Below, in pieces: positions 12,565 to 24,044 of a stretch of DNA of 64,000 nt; positions within the stretch are counted from its first letter, which is position 1; the number at the start of each line of letters is the position of its first letter. This stretch comes from Calendula officinalis. Its lineage: Eukaryota; Streptophyta; Magnoliopsida; Asterales; Asteraceae. The stretch lies in the NCBI GenBank assembly GCA_963853835.1, contig OY970823.1:4792001-4856000 (forward strand), given 5' to 3'. A program made the position numbers and the translations under genes. The notes beneath the pieces are model-generated. The model saw only the letters and a list, made by a program, of their open reading frames with translations. It ran no database searches and was not told where the DNA came from.

Positions 12565-14100
12565 TTAATTTATTAAAATCATTCCAATACTGCTTACCAA
12601 GAAGCTGAATCTTCCTACATCAAATGCTTTTGTAAAAAGATCGGCTAATTGATTATCAGTATGAATTTTCTCTACTTTGATTAATTTCTTTTCATTACAA
12701 TCCCTTATAAAATGAAATCTTATTTCAATGTGTTTTGTTTTTGAATGTTTTACTGGATTATTCACAATACTGATAGCACTTTGATTATCAATAAAAATAA
12801 GAGTTTTAAGAATAGAGATACCAAATTCTAGGAGTTGATTTTGAATCCATAGAACTTGAGCACAGCAAGCAGATGCAGCTGCATACTCTGCTTCAGCAGT
12901 TGATGTTGAAACATTGGTTTGTTTCCTGCATTGCCATGACACCAATCTTGATTCAAAGAATTGACATCCACCAGTAGTAGATTTTCTATCTTGACATTCA
13001 CCACCATAGTCACTATCTGTGTAGGTTATGATTTCAAATGGTGAGGCATGTGGATACCAAAGACCAAGAGAAGGTTCTCCCTTCAAGTATCTAAAGATTC
13101 TTTTGACAGCTTGCAAGTGTAGTTCCTTAGGTCTTGCTTGATACCTGGCACATACACAAACACTATACATAATGTCAAGTCTTGATGCAGTTAAATACAT
13201 TTAAGAGCCTATCATAGATCTGTAAAGATGTTCATCTACATCCTCCCCCTCAACATCATGATGTAGGTGTTTGTGAGTTTCCATTCGTGTGCTTGCACTT
13301 TTGCTGTCTTTCATTGCAAATTTCTCCAAAATGTCTCTGACATATTTTGATTGGTTAATCAAAATACCATCTGATCTTCGATTGATTTGGAGTCTAAGAA
13401 AGGAGTTCATTGGACCCATTGAGCTCATCCTGAACTTCATCTGCATCAATTCTTCAAACTCTTTGCATAGTTGATCATTTATTGATCCAAAGATGATGTC
13501 ATCTACATATATTTGGACCAGTAGTATATCATCCTTGACCTTTCTTCTGAACAGAGTATTGTCAATGGCACCTCTTTTAAAATTGTTCTTTAGTAAGTAT
13601 GATGATAATGTGTCATACAAAGCTCTTGGTGCCTAATGAAGGCCATATAGAGCTTTGTCTAGTTTGTACACATAGTCATCATGTTCTGGATCTTCAAATC
13701 CTAGAGGTTGGCACACATACACTTCTTCTTCAATAATCCCATAAAGGAAAGCACTTTTCACATCCATTTGGTAGACTTTGATCTTCTTGTATGAAGCATA
13801 TGCCAGAAATATACTTATTGCTTCATGTCTAGCAACATGAGCATACACTTCATCATAGTCAATACCTTCTTCCTGAGTGTATCCTTGGGCTACAAGCCTT
13901 GCTTTGTTTTTTTATCACTATACCTCTTTCATCTTTCTTGTTTCTGAAGATCCGTCTTGTTCCAATGGCTCTTTTTCCTTGTGGTAGAGGTACAAGAGTC
14001 CATACAGCTTGTAATTTGAATTGAAGAAGTTCTTCTTGCATTGTTATGATCCAGTTTGAGTCTTTCATTGCTTGTTGAATCTTCTTAGGTTCCTCATGTG
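12565..14100 (-). pseudogene. pol: Copia reverse transcriptase and RNase H (broken)
   Basis: The RT domain starts near 14100 (EPKKIQQAMKDSNW) and continues with a VWTLVPLPQGKRAIG stretch. Frame breaks fall near 13855 and 13630, and there is a stop at about 13201. The YQMDVKSAFLYG segment holds the first catalytic Asp. The catalytic YVDD box is present at about 13509-13497 (IYVDDIIFGS). RNase H follows from 13200, with DRKSTTGGCQFF, STAEAEYAAASACCAQVLW, IDNQSAI and the C-terminal KHIEIRFHFIRDC. The domain ends at 12565. Catalytic residues remain recognisable although the frame is lost. In an intact element this would copy RNA into cDNA inside the particle. Confidence 0.85.
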
Positions 14101-15475
14101 ACAGAAAACATTCATACATACATTCATTAGATATTAGACTGATGTTACAAACATTTGAATTTAATGATGAATTGAATTTGCTTCTTGTCTGCATGTTTGA
14201 ATTGACATCACTTAGGACTAGGTCCAAAGGATGATTCTTTTCAGTTCTGGTTCCTGGAACTTTGTCAACAGGTATTTGACTATCAAGATTTGACTCATTG
14301 GATTCAGGAATTTGTGCATCTGTCCATGTTTCTTCTTGATTGTTTGTATTTTGTGCGGATTCTCCATTGCTACTGGTGTCAGTAGTGACATTTTCTTCAT
14401 TAAGTTCTGGTGGTTCATTGTTGTTACTGACACCATTATGGTTTGGTTCATCATCAAAACTTTGAGGTTCTGAGTTACTACTGGGATCAGTAGTATCTTG
14501 AGAGTCGGAGTTGTTACTGGTGTCAAGAAGGCTAGGGTTATCAGCGTTACTACTGTCCTCAGTATCAACTGTGGGATCAGTATTAACTAAGATATATTTC
14601 ATAATGTCTTGACTGCCATTTGATGATGATCCTCCTTGTTGGTTTTGATTGTTTGAATCTCCTGCATTATAATCATAATTAACATCAAAAGATTTGGTTA
14701 GATTATCAATGTTAAATAACCAATCTGGACCATTTCCCTGTTCATTCATCAGATTTTCATTAAAGGATACATTTACACTTTCTTCAATGATCCTTAGCCT
14801 TTTGTTGAATACTCTGTAAGATTTGCTTTGAGTTGAGTATCCTACAAATATTCCATCATCTGCTTTACAGTCAAACTTACCAATTTGTTCTCTTGTAATT
14901 AAAATAGTACAAGGACAACCAAATGATTTTAGAAAGCTTATTGAGGGTTTTTTTTTGTTAAAAAGTTCATAAGGTTTTTTAAGTGAGGCTTAACTATTAA
15001 TACTCCGTTTTGAACATAACAAGCAGTATTAACAGCTTCAGCCCAAAAAGTTATTGGTAATTTTGAATCTGCAAGCATGGATCTGGCTGCTTCAATGATG
15101 GTTCTATTTCTTTTTTCAGCTACATCATTTTGTTGTGGAGTTTTTGGTGAGCTGTACTGCCTGTCAATACCCTTAAGATCACAAAAATCAATTAGATTAG
15201 TATTCTTAAACTCTGTGCGATAATCACATCTAATTGCTTTCACTTTGAGATCTCTTGTATTTTCCAGCTTTACAATTAGATTCTTTATAATCTCAGTTGT
15301 TTCATCTTTTGTCCTAAGAAAGAAAACCCAAGTATATCTGGAAAAATCATCAGTAATAACAAGGCAGTATTGTTTCTTTCCAATACTCATTACATTTGTA
15401 GGTCCAAAAAGGTCCATATGTAAGAGCTGCAAAGGATTAGAAATAGAATTGATTGCTTTGGTCTTATGAGAAGTC
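14101..15475 (-). pseudogene. pol: Copia integrase (broken) with Ser/Asn-rich linker
   Basis: The integrase core reads from 15432. It has HMDLFG (first Asp), DDFSRYTWVFFLRTKDE, then IRCDYRTEF where the family normally has SDNGTEF, and VAEKRNRTI with the catalytic Glu. The Asp of DDE is retained but its neighbours are changed. The frame is lost near 14938. A hydrophilic linker rich in Asn, Ser, Asp and Thr follows (14749-14150), containing several copies of the ACTACTGAT-like motif at DNA level. A GPDWLFNIDNLTKSF segment typical of the integrase-RT junction starts it. Integrase would insert the cDNA and make the 5-bp TSD. Confidence 0.82.
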
Positions 15476-15479
15476 TTGT

Positions 15480-16129
15480 GTTATTTACCTTTTAGGCAAG
15501 CAACACAGTGATGATCACACATAAATTATTTTTGTGGTAAACCAACTACCAAATTCTTTTTGACTAAATTGTTCATATTTTTAAAATTTGTGTGACACAT
15601 CCTTCTATGCCAGAGTTCTGATTCATTTGTGTTTGCCTCACAGGACTTTTTCCTCCTAATTCACTCGAAGCATAGTTTGATCTCCAAATTCTTGGAAGTT
15701 CTACTTAGACGGTTTCACGGGGGAATTTGAAGAAATGAGTTCTCCCCCTATATCCAGGCAATACACATTGTTTCTCCTTGGTGTTCTTAAAACAACAAAT
15801 TTTTCATCTAAAATAAAGTCAGGAGAAAGAATGATGCACTCAACATCAGTAAAAAGAATTTTGTTCTTCTTATCACAGACTTGTGAGACACTAACCAGAT
15901 TATATTTAAGCTCAGCAACATAAAATACATCATCAAAAGTAATCTTACCATTTGATACTGTACCTTTACCTGTAATCTTACCACCTCTTGGATTTTCACC
16001 AAATGCAACATATCCACCTTCAAAAGACTTGAAATCTCTAAGAATTTGAAGATTTCCAGTCATGTGCCTAGAGCATCCACTATCAATATGCCATATTCTA
16101 CCTTCTTCAGGGATCTGAATGCTCTGCAC
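15480..16129 (-). pseudogene. pol: Copia protease and gag-pre-integrase zinc domain
   Basis: The first 142 residues (16129-15701) form a Copia aspartic protease. WHIDSGCSRHMTG holds the catalytic Asp-Ser-Gly, and GKGTV, VFYVAELKYNLVSVSQ and LFTD segments are in the usual order. After a stop near 15701, the gag-pre-integrase HHCC domain is readable in other frames to about 15480, with ELWHRRMCHTNF-like and DHHCVACLKGK residues. The protease itself has no internal stop. In the family it releases Gag and Pol subunits inside the particle. Confidence 0.82.
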
Positions 16130-16143
16130 ATAAAGTAAATGGA

Positions 16144-18740
16144 TTAGTTAATTTTGGGAACCCAAACTTGTTTTGTCTTGGGTTCATCCTTTGAAGAGTA
16201 AGTTTTTCTAACTGAATGAGCTGTGTATGCAGTTTTGGTCTTAGGTTGTTGGTTAGTACTGGTGTTCTGTTTTACTACTGACCTAGGTTTATACCCGTAG
16301 TGTTTGGCTTTTGAGTATTTTACTACTGATGGACCAATAGTATTTGGGTAATGTGAGTTTTTAGCATAGTCAGTAGTGTTTTTGTAATTGTACCCGACAA
16401 CATTGTAATTAGGGTTTTTTTTATCAGTAGTAAACCTGGAATAGTTCCTACTGGTGTTTGAAAACTTTGAATATTGTGGAAATTGATTTTGTTTTCCATT
16501 GTTTTTGAAATAATTGCTTCTGTTTGGACTTTTATGCCTGATATTTTGCACGAATCTTTGTGCAGTTCTTCCAAATTTGGGAATTTCAATATGTGAGTTT
16601 TTAATTTCTTTTGCATTTGTTTCTTCGATTTGTTTTAACTTTAACGCTTTCTCTTTTTCTTTGTTAACTTTAAACTCTTTGAATTCTTTGCAGTTAATTG
16701 GATTAAAGTGACAATTCTTTGCTATATGGTTAACTTTGTTGCAAATTAAGCATGTTAATTTTGTTGATTTAGCACCTTCAGGCTTTCTTTGTTCTTTTAA
16801 CTGGTTCAAGTTTCTTTGATTTCATCTTCTTAAAATTTTTGGTATATTTTCTGAGTTATATTTTGGGGATTCAGTTTGACTTTGTGTGGTATGAAAACTT
16901 GTATCAGTTGTTTGATCATCATCAGATGAGTCATTATTGGTTTCAGTTTGATTTTCTATTTTTAATTCATTTAATGTTCTTTCTATGCTTGACTTAAGTG
17001 GAGGGATAAAATTAGTTGGAGGTGGAACTGCATGATATCCCACTCCATGCACAACTTTTTCAGTGGTTTGATTACTTGTTAATTCATCAATAATTTTAGA
17101 ACTTCTTTCAAATTTTTGAAGGGTTTTGCTAATGACAGCCCTTAGGGCTGTCAATAAGGCATAAAGAGTTGTACATCAATTCAAAGGGTGTGGTAATTCC
17201 TTAAATCCGGGAGTTAGTTAAGGGTTGAAGTACAAAATTATGATGCATGTCTATTGACAGCCCTAAGGGCTGTCATTAGCAAAACCCATTTTTTAATAGT
17301 TAATTTATTCTGTTCTAATTCCATTTGACATTCTTCTAATTTGATTAAAGTTTCTTTTAATTTTAACTCAGCATATTCTTTATCATAAGTTATTTGTAAG
17401 AGTTCATCTTTTATCTTTTGATCAGTTATTTTATAAATTTTAATTTAATTTTCAAGATCATCTATATAACCATTATATTCAATTCTCCTATTTCTGTTTA
17501 GAATCATCTCTTCAAGAGTTTCTTTGTTAAGTTTTTCTAATTCTTTGTATGCTTTAATGCATTCAGGAGTGCAAGATTTAGAATGTACCTCAGTAGTAGA
17601 ATCAGTAAAGGCCACGAGAGCTTGGTTCTGAGCATGTTCCTCTGCTTGAAAGCTCCAGTCATAACCTTGTCCTTCTTGAGATTCTAATGCAGTTGAATTT
17701 GAAGTGTTGTTTTTGTTGTAGTTTGATCTTTGATCTTTGCTAGGACATTCCCTGGCAAAGTGACCAAGATTACTGCAGTTGTAGCATTTGACTTTGGTTT
17801 TGTCAAATCCAGCTCGATCACCTTTGTTGTAAGTCAGATTTTGTCTTCCAGTCCTTTTGAGAAACCTTTTTGTTCTTAAACTTAGCATTGCCATCTTCCA
17901 CTTGATGTCCATCTCTTCCAGATCATCAGGATTGAGTTGTTCCAAATCTTCACTAATCAATGCAGTGTGCACATGACTAGTGAAAAAGGATTCTCTTGCT
18001 GAATCTTCACCTCCTGTAATCTTTGTGGGTTCTTGACCTGTTCCTGTACTAGACACAAAAGCAGCATTGTTTGAAGGTAAATTAGGAGTTTTAGTACTTA
18101 CCTCAGATTCAGACACTCTCAGTTCATTATATAGTTCATCCAGCTCTTTTTCTTCCAAAGCATCTCCTTGTCTATATATAACTGTATACATAGACCATTC
18201 TTCACCAAGAGATCTAAGAAACTTTCTGTTTACATCATCATTGTCTGGTTTATAACCAACTTGATTTAGTTCACCAATAAGCTTGTTGAACCTATCAAAG
18301 ACTTGTGACAATGATTCATTCTTCTGGCCTTTGAAGTTTTCAAAGTCTTGCTTCAGAACAGACTTCATGTTTCTTTTGGTGCTCTTGGTGCCTACAAACC
18401 TCTTTTCCAGAGCTTGCCGCAGCTTCTTTGCATCATCATATTCAACAAAGAGATGTTGATAATCATTGAGAATGGCAAGCAAATGAGTGCTTAAGGCTTT
18501 GAGTTAAATTCATCTGTCCTTCTTCTCTTTTTCACACTTGAGGTTGTCGACTTCAGTTGAAGAACTTGCAACTTGAGTCTGGATTGTTTTGTTGCCTTCA
18601 ACAACAACTTCCCACATGGAATAATCATTAATAAGCATGTATTGCTTGATTCTGTTTTTCCACATCCCAAAGTTGTTGGGAGTGAGAATGGGAATTTTGT
18701 TAGCCTGTGTGCTTTCATTGTTATCAGACATGATTAACAA
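16144..18740 (-). pseudogene. gag: Copia Gag with CCHC knuckle, broken and MITE-interrupted
   Basis: The frame starts near 18740 (about residues 5-50: ESTQANKIPILTPNNFGMWK, the usual Gag opening). A stop or frame change occurs at about 18508 and the main UBN2-like part runs 18482-17445. A CCHC knuckle (CYNCSNLGHFARECP) lies at 17790-17746. An in-frame TAA follows at 17445. A helical Lys/Glu-rich segment reads on to about 17290, where a MITE (17121-17287) interrupts it. Beyond the MITE are acidic and basic stretches (17154-16822) and a second Cys/His cluster (CLICNKVNHIAKNCHFNPIN) near 16750. The long Gag C-terminus with a second zinc-binding cluster is common in this Copia group. It ends about 15 bp before the protease frame. 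Confidence 0.8.
17121..17287. mobile_element. Small MITE with self-palindromic TIRs
   Basis: 167 bp bounded by GGGTTTTGCTAATGACAGCC and its inverse, with TIRs of about 36 bp. Each TIR contains its own palindrome (ACAGCCCTTAGGGCTGT). It interrupts the Gag frame. The target-site duplication is unclear: short A/T-rich flanks look similar on both sides but I could not fix a length. Confidence 0.8.
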
Positions 18741-18800
18741 TTTTGGATTCGAAAGTATGAAACTTTTTGCTGTTCTTAATTCATAGATCTAGAACCTTAA

Positions 18801-18814
18801 GGCTCTGATACCAC
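18801..18814 (-). other. Primer binding site of Copia A (initiator tRNA-Met)
   Basis: The minus-strand sequence GTGGTATCAGAGCC lies one base after the 5' LTR end (CCTGACA). Confidence 0.9.
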
Positions 18815-18815
18815 T

Positions 18816-19163
18816 TGTCAGGATCGAATAACCCAAACAGATTATTTAATCACAGATCTACTAACAAGAGAAGTTACAGCGGATTAACACTCTTGTTAAT
18901 TGATTAAGAACAAACGAACACTGTAATTGAATAAAACAATAATAAGAACACAGTAATCACAAAAAGCTTCAATGTATATTGAATAATTCGAACAATACAC
19001 ACGTACATTTACAATTCGTAAGGAACTATTTATAATAGTTCTTGAAGCCTAAAATATTAACCTAGTTATTCTAAGATTCGATTACAATCAATATACAAAA
19101 GATAATGATTCTATAACTAACTATACTAGAATCTCAGACTCGATCATCACCATAAATAGAATC
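18816..19163 (-). repeat. Truncated 5' LTR of Copia A
   Basis: This matches the last about 350 bp of the 631-bp LTR of element B: the CTATTATAAATAGTTCCTTA promoter block, the CGTGTGTATTG segment, the ATACATTGAAGCTTTTTGTG block and the terminal GATCCTGACA. The first about 280 bp are missing. They are replaced at about 19164 by RNase H sequence of element B in opposite orientation. Confidence 0.85.
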
Positions 19164-19455
19164 AGTACTATGGATTCAAAACCAGCTTCTAGACTTTGGT
19201 ATCTCTATCCTTAAAACTCCTATTTTTATTGATAATCAAAGTGCTATTAGTATTGTGAACAATCCAGTAAAACACTCTAAAACTAAACACATTGAAATAA
19301 GATTTCATTTTATAAGAGACTGTAATGAAAAGAAATTAATCAAAGTTGTTAAAATTCATACTGATGATCAATTAGCAGATCTTTTTACAAAAGCATTTGA
19401 TGTAGGAAGATTCAACTTCTTGGTTAGCAGTATTGGAATGATTTTAATAAATTAA
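19164..19455 (+). pseudogene. pol: RNase H C-terminal fragment of Copia B
   Basis: The frame reads through ILKTPIFIDNQSAISIV, NNPVKHSKTKHIEIRFHF and ADLFTKAFDVGRF to a stop at 19455, almost identical to the end of RNase H in element A (12565 onward). Only the last about 95 residues are present and the catalytic N-terminal half is missing. Confidence 0.85.
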
Positions 19456-19972
19456 AGTCTCACTTAAAATCATGTGTAAAGTTTTGTTGTAAAAAGTTAT
19501 TTATTTAAAGTGTTTTACTACTGGTAGATCTGTATTACTGATTGTAGGCATGTGCACAAAATACTACTGGTAGTTTATTACTACTGGTGTGTATTAGGTA
19601 TACATAAATACTACTGGTATTCACATATACTACTGGTCTTGTGTGTTGGTGGTTACTACTGATGTCTATAGTCACTACTGATGTCAAAATCCTTAGTTAC
19701 TACAGATGTTCGTAGATACTACTGACGTTTTTTTACTGGTATCAATTTACTACTGGTCTTTCAGAATCACAATTACCAAACTAACCCCCGTGAAAATAAC
19801 CGTTAGGCTATGATTCGAAGGGCAATTTAGTCTTTTTGCAGGTTAAATCGAAAGATATAAAAGGCGGCAGTCGATTAGTTTAGCATTATCTTCACTTCGA
19901 TTTGCTAAATCCTCTCGATAAACCCTAGCTAACGATCAAAAAATCCTGAGTCTGTAACAAAATTCAACAACA
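19456..19972 (+). other. Spacer of Copia B, packed with TACTACTG motifs
   Basis: No ORF. Between about 19505 and 19765 the sequence contains at least 12 copies of TACTACTGG/TACTACTGA, separated by irregular A+T-rich spacers. A basal promoter-like GATATAAAAGGC lies at 19854-19865, about 110 bp before the extra-ORF start. This would suit separate transcription of the extra ORF, which is inference. Confidence 0.65.
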
Positions 19973-22900
19973 ATGGCAACTCTACAATCTCTCAAAGTTC
20001 AAACCGATCTTAAATACTCAGAGTTCCATAATATGTGTGCGTTTTTACGCAATCCAGACTGCACTAAAGACTTTCGACCAATAGTGCAATTTTTAAAGAA
20101 CTCATACATTAAGTTCGCATTAATGGTGAAACCGAAAGCCTATCAACAGCACTTGGTGGATTTTTGGACCAATGCAGAAAGAACAGAAGGTGCAACTGCA
20201 CCTATGATAAAATCATCGGTGGATGGAAAGACGATCACGATCACAGAGCAATCAATTCGACACCATCTCCAACTACACGATGATGCAGGTATGGTTACTC
20301 TTCCTAAGGAATTCATTGCTGAAATTTTAAACAAAATGGGTTATGAGGGGAGACTCAACATAGTAACTTTTCAAAAGGGTCTTCTCTCCCCACAATGGAA
20401 ATTTTTAGTACATACTATTCAGCACTGTATTTCTCCAAAAAGAAGTACTTGGAATGAGTTTAATAAGGCAATAGCCTCTGCTGTTGTCTGATTATGCACA
20501 GACCAAGTATTTAATTTTTCTCAAATGATTTTTGAAGGTATGTTGGGAAATCTTAGTTCTACAAAATTTTTAATGTATCCCAGATTTCTCCAACATATCA
20601 TTAACATTGAATTACAAAACTTGTCAACTCCCAAAAACATTTTTATTATTCCAGAGTTGAACAAGAAAGTTTTCTCAAATATGAGAAAACAATTTAAATT
20701 TTCGGGCAAGGAAACCCCATTGTTTCCAAATATGATCAAATATCAAACACACATTGGAGAGGGTTCAATCATAGATACAACCCAAGTTGAACCTCAACCC
20801 ACTCCATCACCCCCAAATACAGCCCAAACACCACCCCAAACAGCCACTCAATCACCCACTAACATAGAAGTCCTGAATGTGTCCCAGGAACTTGAAATAA
20901 ATCTGTAGAGTGCTACTCTTCACTCTGTGGAAGACCTACCAGACAAAACCCAAAATATTTCTACAATTTATAAAAGAAAGAAATCTTTCTTAAAGGACAC
21001 CAGGGGACAAATCGAGTCAATCCCCAGACTCAAAGAGTTGTCCTCCAAGGAGGAGAGAGGACATGAGGCGAGGGCTCTCACTACTGATGCCCCAAAGGTG
21101 GGTGCACAGGATAGTGAGAACATCACTAAGACCCAGACCTCGGCAACTTTGAGTGATGACTCATTTGAGGAGTTACTCAAAGGACCCCGGTGCCACGAAA
21201 CCACAAGGGGGGGCATCTCTGCTTCTTCTAGGAAGAAGAGGATGTCTAAAAGACCCAATGAATCACCAAGAAGTGATGAGGGCAGTATTAAAACAAAACA
21301 ATTGACGGATAAAGTGGATTCTCTTGAATCCACTGTACAAGATTGTCTCAAGTATCTTACAAACCAAGGGAAAACAATTGCAGTTATGAAAAGACACATG
21401 AACACCATCAACAAGAGGATGAGATTTTATGAACACAGGCTTCATCAACAAACTAAAATTATAAGAAGATTGAAAAAGAAGATTGTTGATAGTGAGGCTC
21501 CACCAGTTGAGCTCACTAAGGGGGAGAAGGACAACATTCAAACAATGATTGATGAATCAATTGCAGCAGCAGCATCCTCTCTACTAAATTTAAAAGAAAC
21601 AACTGTTGATGAATACCCAGAAAAGATGGTTGTTGATGATGAACCTATTACTACTGCTCATATGGAAGAACAAGCTGAACAAGAAGTATCAGTAGTAACT
21701 CCTACTACTGATATCATAGCAGTAGTAAATGAAGAAAAGGCAGCAAACACTACTGATGTCCTATCAGTAGTAATCTCTGAAGACATACCAGTAGTAACTA
21801 CCTTGGTTACTACTGATGACATTATTGAGCTGCCACCACTACTAGAACCTACATTGATACTTCCACCATCTCCAAAAAGAAAAACAACACAAATGGTGGT
21901 AAAAGATATTGATGATGATATCAACTGGTTAGAAGTTGATGAATGCTCCCTGCCTCCACATCCTAAAATACTTCCTATGTCACAGATACAATAATATGGT
22001 CCCAAATTTGTTATTGAATCTGAACCAGATATAAAGAAAGATAACTACATAGGAAAGGGAAAGGAAGTTGCTGATGAAGACCAACCTAATAGAGCACAAG
22101 GTCATGAAATGGTCAACAAAATCAACTATGCCAAATTAGCCAAACAGGATAGGTGGAAGGTTAAGAGAGCAAAATATTTAAAGAAGGTTGAAGTCTCTCT
22201 AGCAAATGAAAACAAAAGATTAGCAGAAAGGGCTAGAATATTGAGACAACCATTCACAGAAATTAAATTGGCAGATATAGCAGATATATCAAAACTGCCA
22301 CAATTTCAACAGAAGGTCAAAACCAAACAAGTTGCTGAAACAAGAAAAGAACTACAAAGAAGAGAACTAGAAAAAATAAGGCAACTTGAATATGAAACAC
22401 TAGAACTTCTTGAAGCACAAGTACAGGAATGCAAAGAACAGAAGGCTGATATGCCAGAACAATTTGCAGAGAAAAAGAAAGAAATGATCACATTCTTGAA
22501 ATCAAGGGGTCACAACACAATGGCCTTTGGAAGAATGAAGTTGATCAATTTAATTGAAAAGTACTGTGTAGAGAAGAAGAAGGATCTTACTGAACAAGAC
22601 ATTAATGAGAAATACACCACTAAACTTGAACAGATAGACTCCAAAGAAATGAAAGAAAGAAAAACAATAACTGGAGAATCATCTGGTGTATTCTCTCAAA
22701 CTTCAAAGAAAAGGAAGACAGTTACTTCTGAACTTGAACAACCAAAGAAGAAATTACAAATGGTTCAAGTTTATGATCTTCCAATTGCTCCCCTACAAAA
22801 TAATCCAATCATCAACTGGAGATATATAGATGATATGATTGAGATTGTCAGAGAAGATAAGGTCACTCAAAGATTCAGAGCTTGGAAACCTTTGGTCATG

Positions 22901-23365
22901 TCCCTAACCAGAAGTGACATTATCAAAATGTTGATCATTGGTAAACCAAGAATGACTAAGAAGATCTGGAAGAATTCAGCTGCAGGTTATCTTACTGAAA
23001 TGATTGATGCTGCTTTCTATCCAGAAAATTATCCAGAGAAGTATACAAATCCAGAGAATGTTCAAGCCTGGAATGTGCTGCCAACTGTCAACATGTACTT
23101 CTTCGAATATACAAGTAAGAAATGTGAGTTATTCCTTTATGAAAAAGAGTATCCTCATTCTGAGAAAACTCTTTATCAATTATGGTGCATGAATTTTATT
23201 AAACCTCATGATGCTGTGATGCTTCAAAATAAAATGAATGAATTTGTGAAGAAGATCAGCAAATATATTATTGCACAGAGAAATAAACAAAACCAACAGA
23301 CATTAGAAGGTGATCAAAGAAGAGCAAAACTGTTGAAAGAAAAGGAAAAAGAAAAGAAAAAGTGA
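19973..23365 (+). pseudogene. Extra 3' ORF of Copia B (about 1130 codons, three in-frame stops)
   Basis: One reading frame runs from the ATG at 19973 to the stop at 23365. It is interrupted only by TGA at 20489, TAG at 20906 and TAA at 21992, with no frameshift. By comparison with element A the TGA replaces a Cys codon and the TAG a Gln codon. The N-terminal about 250 residues are the conserved core (YIKFALMVKPKAYQQHLVDF, QSIRHHLQLHDDA, NKMGYEGRL, SPQWKFLVHTIQHC, FNFSQMIFEGMLGNL). The middle is Pro/Thr/Ser-rich with a basic helical stretch (about 21400-21490) and an acidic Thr/Val region encoded partly by ACTACTGAT repeats. The C-terminal part has a Lys/Glu-rich coiled-coil-like stretch (22140-22500) and a conserved about 160-residue domain (INWRYIDDMIEI to SKYIIAQ). 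The end is highly basic. There is no signal peptide or membrane segment. Function is unknown. Confidence 0.8.
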
Positions 23366-23400
23366 ATAGAAACTTGATTGATTGAAAGAGAATCAATAAG

Positions 23401-23413
23401 TTTAGGGGGAGAT
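23401..23413 (+). other. Polypurine tract of Copia B
   Basis: TTTAGGGGGAGAT directly precedes the LTR TGTTGG start, 35 bp after the end of the extra ORF. Confidence 0.85.
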
Positions 23414-24044
23414 TGTTGGAGCAAAACACAGATCAACTTAATACTGATGCTGCAGTTAGTACTGATCATACTTAGTACTGATGGGGCAGAAATTGTTTAT
23501 TACTGATGAAGTTGATACTGGTGAAAGCTATAACTTAGTTACTACTGATCAAAGCTTATTGAAGATACTACTGATCAATAGTAGTTACTACTGACGATGG
23601 ATCTGGACTTACTACTGGTCACCAAGTTTACTACTGACTTTACTTATTTACTACTGGTGATTGCAGTTACTACTGGTATACGTTTATGGAGCATATCGAG
23701 TCCGAGATCTTCGTAGAGATAATTATAGCATGTAAATCAATGTATATCTATAGAATTAGAATGTAAATCAAGTCCTAGAATAACTAGGGTAAATAGTTTA
23801 GCTTCAAGGACTATTATAAATAGTTCCTTACGAATTGTAAACGTACGTGTGTATTGTTAACTCGATAATATACATTGAAGCTTTTTGTGAAACTGTGTTC
23901 TTAATATTTTCGTTTATTATTTACAGTTCATCGTTCTTAATATATTGTTATAGTGTTGATCCGCTGCAACTTCTATAGTCAATTAGATCTAAGGTTTTTA
24001 TTAACTTCTTCATAGTTCTTCTTCATAGTTAATCGATCCTGACA
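23414..24044 (+). repeat. 3' LTR of Copia B, 631 bp
   Basis: The ends are TGTTGGAGC and CCTGACA. The first 280 bp carry about a dozen ACTACTGAT/TACTACTGG motifs, and the second half is shared with the 5' LTR remnant of element A. The terminal block TTCTTCATAGTTCTTCTTCATAG is a short direct repeat. Confidence 0.88.
23815..23823 (+). promoter_or_regulatory. TATA box of Copia B LTR
   Basis: TATAAATAG. The identical block CTATTATAAATAGTTCC is conserved in the LTR of element A (about 19040-19023, minus strand). Confidence 0.7.

Larger units (their letters stand above)
19164..24044 (+). mobile_element. Copia element B, 5'-truncated (extra ORF plus 3' LTR)
   Basis: From 19164 the sequence matches the end of element A RNase H, then spacer, extra ORF, PPT and a full-length LTR, all on the plus strand. 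Gag, protease, integrase and most of RT are absent. The proteins of A and B differ substantially (roughly 60-70% identity by eye), so B is not a recent duplicate of A. The right flank is TCATG. No left TSD can exist because that end is lost. Confidence 0.85.

Noticed and set aside
19973..23365. Viral envelope protein
   Set aside because: No signal peptide, membrane segment or glycoprotein-like cysteine pattern can be seen. The label rests only on position.
19000..24044. Autointegration of a single Copia cDNA producing the inverted pair
   Set aside because: The extra ORFs of the two elements differ far too much at the protein level for one recent cDNA.
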